A stretch of DNA of 9,132 nucleotides from Phycisphaerales bacterium UBA2396 (GTDB lineage: Bacteria; Planctomycetota; Phycisphaerae; Phycisphaerales; UBA1924): positions 484-9,615 of the forward strand of contig DDSG01000123.1 in NCBI GenBank assembly GCA_002343325.1, in the 5' to 3' direction. Each line of letters begins with the position of its first letter. Positions within the stretch are counted from its first letter, which is position 1. Positions 5,240-9,132 of the stretch are shown piece by piece. Under the pieces are notes generated by a model, which was not told where the DNA came from, searched no databases, and saw only the letters and a list, made by a program, of their open reading frames with translations. The translations under genes and the position numbers were made by a program.

Positions 5240-6892
5240 TCAGACCTTGAATCGGCCGACGAGAGCGCGGAGCTGTTCGGCCTTGGCGGAGAGGGAGCCG
5301 GCGGCTTCGGAGGCCTGGCTCGCGCCGCTGGCGGATTCGCGAGCGACGGCGGCGACGGTTTCGACGGCGCGGGAGACCTGTTCGGTCGCGGCGGACTGCT
5401 CCTCCGCGGCGGCGGCGATCGACTGGATGAGGTCGGTCACGGACTGAGACGACTCGACGATCGAGGTCATGCCGGCACCGGCCTTGGCGGCCGAGTCGAC
5501 GCTTTGGCGGACCTTGCTGGTGCCCTCGGCGATCTGTCCGACGGCTCGCTGGGTCTCGGTGCGGATGGAGGCGATGGACTCGGAGACTTCCTTGGTGGCG
5601 ACGGTGGTGCGTTCGGCGAGCTTGCGGACTTCGTCGGCGACGACGGCGAACCCGCGGCCGTGCTCGCCGGCACGTGCGGCCTCGATGGCGGCGTTGAGGG
5701 CGAGGAGGTTGGTCTGGTCGGCGATGTCGTTGATGACCCCGACGATGCGGCCGATCTGCTCGGACTTGTCGCCCAGGGAAGTGATGATGTCGGCGGCCTG
5801 CCCGACGATCTGGTTGACCTGCTCGATCTCGCGGACGACGTTGGAGACGGCGTCACCGCCGGTGCGGGCGAGGTCGCCCGACTGCTTGGCCTGCATCGCG
5901 GTCTGAGAGGCCTTAGCGGCGATCTCGCCGACGGAGGAGGACATCTCGGTGACGGCGGCGCTGGTCTGGGTGGTTTCCTGGGTCTGGCGGGTCATGCCGG
6001 CGGCCATTTCCTCCGCGCTGGCGGCGATCTGGGTGCTGGCAGCGGCGACCTGCTGTGAGGTGGCGTTCACCTCGACGATGACGTCGCGGAGGGAGGCGAT
6101 GGAGGTGTTGAAGTGGACGGCGAGCTCGCCGAATTCGTCCTTGCGCTGCTGGTCGAGCTGGCGGGTGAGGTCTCCCTTGGCGATCTGCCCAAGTGTCGCG
6201 GAAACGTCGGAGAACGACCGGCGGAGCGTGCGGGTGAACCAGACACCCAGGCCGGCGGCGATCAGGGCGGCGATGCCGACGCCCGATGCGAGCTTCCACA
6301 CGTCGGCGACGAAGAGTGCGCGGGACTCGGCGAGTTCACCGGCGGCGATCTCGTTGTTGATCTGGATGAGGCCTTCGAGCTGTTCGCGGACCGTGTCGAA
6401 CTTCGGGGCGGCGGCGAGGACCATGGACGAACCCTGCTTCATCAGCGTGGCGGCGGTCTGCGCGTCATTGCGTTCGACGGCGTTGCAATACGACTTCCAA
6501 TGGGAGCTGAGTTCTTTGGCGGCCTGCTCCCAATCCTTGAAGACAGGGACGAACGCCTTCCAAAGCTGGGCCTCGTCGGGCGTCTGGGGGAGCGGCTCGT
6601 ACTGCTTCCAACCGAGATCGACCAGGTCGTGGGCCTTGGAGAGCTTGCCCTGCTCGGCGACGCGCTTGGCGGCGTCGAAGGACTCGATCATCATGGCTTC
6701 GTTCGAGGCAAGTACGGCGGTAACGCCGACCTGCATGCGGTAGAGGGCTTCGATGCTCGGGAGTCGAACGACGGCGACCTCCTCGACCGAACCATGAATG
6801 TCGGAGAGGCCGGTGTATCCGACCAAACCGACGCCGAGGGTGACACCAACCATCACTGTGAAGCAACTGACAAGCTTGGTCGCCATTCGCAT
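5240..6892 (-). CDS. Methyl-accepting chemotaxis protein
   Basis: This is a 550-residue transmembrane chemoreceptor that would signal through CheW and CheA at the cell pole. From the chosen start it has a membrane segment at about 6-27, a periplasmic helical sensor of about 28-195 resembling a four-helix-bundle ligand-binding domain, a second membrane segment at about 197-219, a HAMP linker at about 220-273, and a long coiled-coil signalling domain to the C terminus. The hairpin tip is strongly conserved at about 384-425 (GVINDIADQTNLLALNAAIE, then EAARAGEHGRGFAVVADEVR). The protein ends ...LVGRFKV, with no NWETF-like CheR/CheB docking tail. The ATG at 6892 is preferred because GGAG lies nine bases upstream and the N terminus is then immediately a membrane anchor; the frame stays open 77 codons further upstream, but that part has no domain character. 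ATG 6886 is a second option. The ligand cannot be predicted. No other chemotaxis genes are nearby, so it is an orphan receptor here. Confidence 0.95.
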   Translation of the reverse strand: MRMATKLVSCFTVMVGVTLGVGLVGYTGLSDIHGSVEEVAVVRLPSIEALYRMQVGVTAVLASNEAMMIESFDAAKRVAEQGKLSKAHDLVDLGWKQYEPLPQTPDEAQLWKAFVPVFKDWEQAAKELSSHWKSYCNAVERNDAQTAATLMKQGSSMVLAAAPKFDTVREQLEGLIQINNEIAAGELAESRALFVADVWKLASGVGIAALIAAGLGVWFTRTLRRSFSDVSATLGQIAKGDLTRQLDQQRKDEFGELAVHFNTSIASLRDVIVEVNATSQQVAAASTQIAASAEEMAAGMTRQTQETTQTSAAVTEMSSSVGEIAAKASQTAMQAKQSGDLARTGGDAVSNVVREIEQVNQIVGQAADIITSLGDKSEQIGRIVGVINDIADQTNLLALNAAIEAARAGEHGRGFAVVADEVRKLAERTTVATKEVSESIASIRTETQRAVGQIAEGTSKVRQSVDSAAKAGAGMTSIVESSQSVTDLIQSIAAAAEEQSAATEQVSRAVETVAAVARESASGASQASEAAGSLSAKAEQLRALVGRFKV

Positions 6893-6901
6893 GGTGCGTA
6901 A

Positions 6902-6905
6902 CTCC
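6902..6905 (-). promoter_or_regulatory. Ribosome binding site of the chemotaxis gene
   Basis: GGAG on the - strand, within the small palindrome ACTCCGGAGT, lies nine bases before the ATG at 6892. It decides the start against the longer open frame that reaches back to 7123. Confidence 0.6.
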
Positions 6906-6920
6906 GGAGTGACGGAGGAT

Positions 6921-6948
6921 GAATCGGATGGCGAACCCGTCAGCTTTA
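6921..6948 (-). promoter_or_regulatory. Candidate sigma-28 (FliA-type) promoter of the chemotaxis gene
   Basis: On the - strand TAAA (6948-6945) is followed after 16 bases by TCCGATTC (6928-6921), against the flagellar consensus TAAA-N15-GCCGATAA. The CCGAT core is intact. Transcription would begin near 6914, leaving a leader of about 20 bases that includes the GGAG site. Flagellar-sigma control is common for chemoreceptor genes, but the match is partial and rests on eye inspection. Confidence 0.4.
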
Positions 6949-7135
6949 CGCGAGCGGCCAAAAAGCACACTTCGCGGTCCGACATTGCACGAACTTTGTG
7001 GATAAGTCTCTGGGCAATCATCCGAAGGTCGATTTTCTCTGATGTTCGCATGGGAGGACCGCGCAGGCGGGTGCGGAGGGCGGCTTTCTGCGCTGGGCCC
7101 GAGAACGCCGGGCGGGCCGGCAAGATGCGGGCACC

Positions 7136-7141
7136 GGGAGG
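7136..7141 (+). promoter_or_regulatory. Ribosome binding site of the beta-helix protein gene
   Basis: GGGAGG lies five bases before the ATG at 7147 and fixes that start, which also begins the signal peptide. The open frame upstream to 7042 is therefore not coding. No convincing promoter for this gene was found in 6893-7135. Confidence 0.75.
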
Positions 7142-7146
7142 CGGCC

Positions 7147-9066
7147 ATGAGCACGAACAAGGCGAAGATCGCGCGGTTGCTGGCGGCGGGGGCTGTGTTG
7201 TGGATGTGCGGGGCGGCCCGGGCGCAGTTCGCGGTGAACCTGAACCACGACGTGCCGGACTTTGACCTGACGGACGGCGTGCCGGACGCGGACCCGCTCA
7301 CGCCGGGTGTTCAGGTGTCGCTGCGCTCGGCGTTGATGCATATCGGGACACTGGCCGCGGGGGCGTACACCGTGATGCTGCCGGCGGGCGGGTTCACGCT
7401 GACAATCGCCGGCGCGGGGGAGGACTTTGCGGGGCTCGGGGACCTGGACGTGCTGCGGGATGTGAGCATCCGGGGGGCAGGAACGGGCTCGACGATCATC
7501 GATGCGCGGACGCTCGGCGATCGAGCGTTCCACGTTCCGGTGGTTGGCGGGAGGCTTTCGTTGGCGGACCTGACGGTGCTGGGCGGGAACGTGTCCGGGG
7601 AGGGCGGGGGCGTGCTCGCGTCGGCGGGGCCGATCGTGGGGCGATCGGTTCGGTTCGAACGGTGTTCGTCGGCGGGGGGAAGCGGGGCGCACGGCGGCGC
7701 GGTATCGGGAGCGCGGGCGATGGAGTTTGATCGGTGCGAGTTCATAGAGAACATTTCGACTGGGCAGGGAGGGGCGGTGTTTGCGGGCGCGGGTGCCTCG
7801 CTGATCATGCGGGACTGCGTGCTGGCGGACAACGTTGCGACGCGGCACGGCGGAGCCGTGTACTCGGGCGGGCGCGCGGTGTGTATCGGGACGCGCTTTG
7901 AACTCAACCGCTCGATGCTGCTGACGGGGGCGTTCCACCACACCAGCGCGCTGACGGGGGGCGGGAACCTGGCGGAGCTTGAGCGGTGCGTGTTTGTGCA
8001 GAACGTCTCCGCGGGCGGCGGGGGCGCGGTGTTCAACTCGGCCGTCCTCTCGGACACGTTCGGGGATTACCGGCTCAACCAGGCGGCGGGCGGGGGCGGG
8101 GCGATCGAGAATCGCGGGGCGATGGTGCTGAGAGAGACCTATCTGGAATCGAACACCTCCGCGTCCTCGGGCGGGGCGATTACGAACAACGCGCTGGCGA
8201 CGCTCAGCGGGACCAACCTCTGCATCTGGGCGAACACGGCGGATGTGAACGGGGGCGCCATCAGCAACGCGGGCACGCTCGATCTGTCGAGGTGCACGAT
8301 CCGGTCCAACCGGGCGAACGGGACGACGGCCTCGCTCGGCGGGGGCGGCGGGCTGTACAGCATCACGGGCGATGCCCTGATCGTCAACAGCACGTTCAGC
8401 GGGAATGTCGCGCCCAACGGGCACGGGGGCGCGGTGCTGAACCACGCGGGCACGGTGCGGCTTTGGTTCTGCACGTTGTGGGGCAACGGGGCGTTCCTGA
8501 TCGCGCCGGACGCGGGGAACTCGATCTACAACGGCGGATCCGGGCCGGCCACGGTCGAACTGACGCACACGGTGCTCTACACGCCGACTCCGACGCCGGG
8601 GGTCGCGGGACCTTCGGCGGTGACGTCGCTGGGCTTTAACTTCGATTGCGACGGGTCGGCGTGGCTGTCGGCGGCCGGGGATCAGTCGCCGGTGCCGGGC
8701 GGGTTTCTCGATCCGATGCTGGCGCCGCTGACGCACGAAGCACCGTGCGGCGGGCACGTTCCCACGCTGACAAGCCCGCTGATCGGTGGGGGCTCGGGGG
8801 CGATCATGACCGATCCGTCCGGGCGGGTCGTCGACCACGACCAGCGATCGATGCTGCGGATGATCGGCGCGTACGACATCGGGGCGATCGAAGTACAGGC
8901 GTGCGCTGCGGACTTCGACGGGGACGGGTTCGTGGACTTCTTCGACCTTGACGCTTTCGTCCAGGCGTTTATCAACGGCGACCCACGTGCGGACTTCAAC
9001 GCGGATGGGTTCATCGACTTCTTCGACTACGACGACTTCGTGCTGGTGTTTACTCGTGGTTGCTGA
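7147..9066 (+). CDS. Secreted PMP-like beta-helix protein with C-terminal dockerin-like (GC-type) module
   Basis: This is a 639-residue exported protein of unknown function. A Sec signal peptide spans residues 1-26, with cleavage expected after ARA-Q. Residues about 55-66 (GVQVSLRSALMH) resemble the CSLREAI motif that begins many surface beta-helix proteins. From about 140 to 475 it is a right-handed parallel beta helix with repeated GGAV/GGAI turns at 183, 208, 235, 292, 317, 342, 369 and 427, mostly 25-27 residues apart, each preceded by an FxxN-like ladder (FIEN, LADN, FELN, FVQN). This is the signature of chlamydial polymorphic outer membrane protein repeats. Residues about 538-583 (SPLIGGGS to DQRS to GAYDIGAIE) look like a choice-of-anchor Q type C-terminal cap. 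The end holds two EF-hand-like loops, DFDGDGFVDFFD at 589-600 and DFNADGFIDFFD at 616-627, and closes with RGC, as in planctomycete GC-type dockerin-anchored proteins. The likely role is a surface or envelope-associated adhesin or structural protein; no catalytic residues are recognised. Confidence 0.9.
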   Translation: MSTNKAKIARLLAAGAVLWMCGAARAQFAVNLNHDVPDFDLTDGVPDADPLTPGVQVSLRSALMHIGTLAAGAYTVMLPAGGFTLTIAGAGEDFAGLGDLDVLRDVSIRGAGTGSTIIDARTLGDRAFHVPVVGGRLSLADLTVLGGNVSGEGGGVLASAGPIVGRSVRFERCSSAGGSGAHGGAVSGARAMEFDRCEFIENISTGQGGAVFAGAGASLIMRDCVLADNVATRHGGAVYSGGRAVCIGTRFELNRSMLLTGAFHHTSALTGGGNLAELERCVFVQNVSAGGGGAVFNSAVLSDTFGDYRLNQAAGGGGAIENRGAMVLRETYLESNTSASSGGAITNNALATLSGTNLCIWANTADVNGGAISNAGTLDLSRCTIRSNRANGTTASLGGGGGLYSITGDALIVNSTFSGNVAPNGHGGAVLNHAGTVRLWFCTLWGNGAFLIAPDAGNSIYNGGSGPATVELTHTVLYTPTPTPGVAGPSAVTSLGFNFDCDGSAWLSAAGDQSPVPGGFLDPMLAPLTHEAPCGGHVPTLTSPLIGGGSGAIMTDPSGRVVDHDQRSMLRMIGAYDIGAIEVQACAADFDGDGFVDFFDLDAFVQAFINGDPRADFNADGFIDFFDYDDFVLVFTRGC

Positions 9067-9132
9067 GCACGAGGTCGGCGGGGTGGGGTCCGCATGCGAG
9101 GTCGGCGAGGTCAACGTGTGGATGGTCCTTGG
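9050..9132 (-). CDS. Possible 3' end of a convergent gene, cut by the right edge
   Basis: One - strand frame is open from the window edge to TAA at 9052-9050, reading KDHPHVDLADLACGPHPADL and then VLSNHE. Most codons end in G or C, as in the neighbouring genes, and a tail-to-tail overlap of 17 bases with the preceding gene is possible. The visible part is only 26 codons and matches no family I recognise, so it may be chance. Confidence 0.25.
   Translation of the reverse strand, partial: KDHPHVDLADLACGPHPADLVLSNHE

Noticed and set aside
6893..7123. Upstream extension of the chemotaxis protein frame by 77 codons
   Set aside because: The extension has no membrane or sensor character. GGAG and the anchor helix both point to ATG 6892, and a promoter-like sequence lies inside the extension.
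7018..9114. A 698-codon open frame on the - strand opposite the beta-helix gene
   Set aside because: It is an antisense shadow: the protein is dominated by Arg, Pro and Ala with no domain, while the + strand frame has a signal peptide, periodic repeats and EF-hand loops. Long antisense frames are expected in GC-rich genes.
1..9132. tRNA or rRNA genes, CRISPR arrays, transposases or attachment sites
   Set aside because: None seen: no regularly spaced direct repeats, no transposase-like frame and no recognisable RNA gene sequence on either strand.

Overview
The window looks like chromosomal DNA of a high-GC planctomycete, probably of the Phycisphaerae type. The reasons are the GC-rich third codon positions, a secreted beta-helix protein that ends in a paired EF-hand (dockerin-like) module closing in ...GC, and a thrS gene with lineage-style insertions. 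This placement is inferred from protein style, not from a marker gene.

Layout from left to right. (1) The 3' part of an alpha-L-fucosidase gene (GH29), + strand, cut by the left edge. (2) On the - strand, a pentapeptide-repeat membrane protein gene. It has clearly lower GC than its neighbours and sits 12 bases after the stop of thrS, with its own strong ribosome binding site. (3) thrS (threonyl-tRNA synthetase, - strand, 740 aa). It is longer than the usual ~640 aa because of two inserted segments, one of which is an exact 30-bp DNA palindrome read as ten in-frame codons. (4) A divergent control region, 4467-4678, between thrS and nrdR. (5) nrdR (+), the ribonucleotide reductase repressor. 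(6) A hairpin terminator between convergent genes. (7) A methyl-accepting chemotaxis protein gene (- strand) with a plausible sigma-28 promoter and a good ribosome binding site. (8) A secreted polymorphic-outer-membrane-protein-like beta-helix protein with a C-terminal dockerin-like module (+). (9) Possibly the last codons of a - strand gene at the right edge.

The most interesting part is the 5' leader of thrS. On the - strand a TATACT -10 box is followed, exactly six bases later, by an ATG opening a 10-codon ORF, M-T-A-R-T-T-S-T-S-S-stop, with four Thr codons. Downstream are four segments able to form three competing helices: segment 1 (inside the Thr codons) with 2, segment 2 with 3, and segment 3 with 4. 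The 3:4 helix is a 12-bp GC-rich terminator hairpin with a T-rich tail. This is the textbook layout of peptide-based transcription attenuation, here apparently sensing charged tRNA-Thr and controlling the gene that makes it. The nrdR side is a near mirror image (TATGAT, the same CCGCCC hexamer, then GTG), so both divergent transcripts would be leaderless.

The other genes show no shared pathway. The pentapeptide protein is probably cotranscribed with thrS but looks acquired. The remaining genes appear to be independent units.
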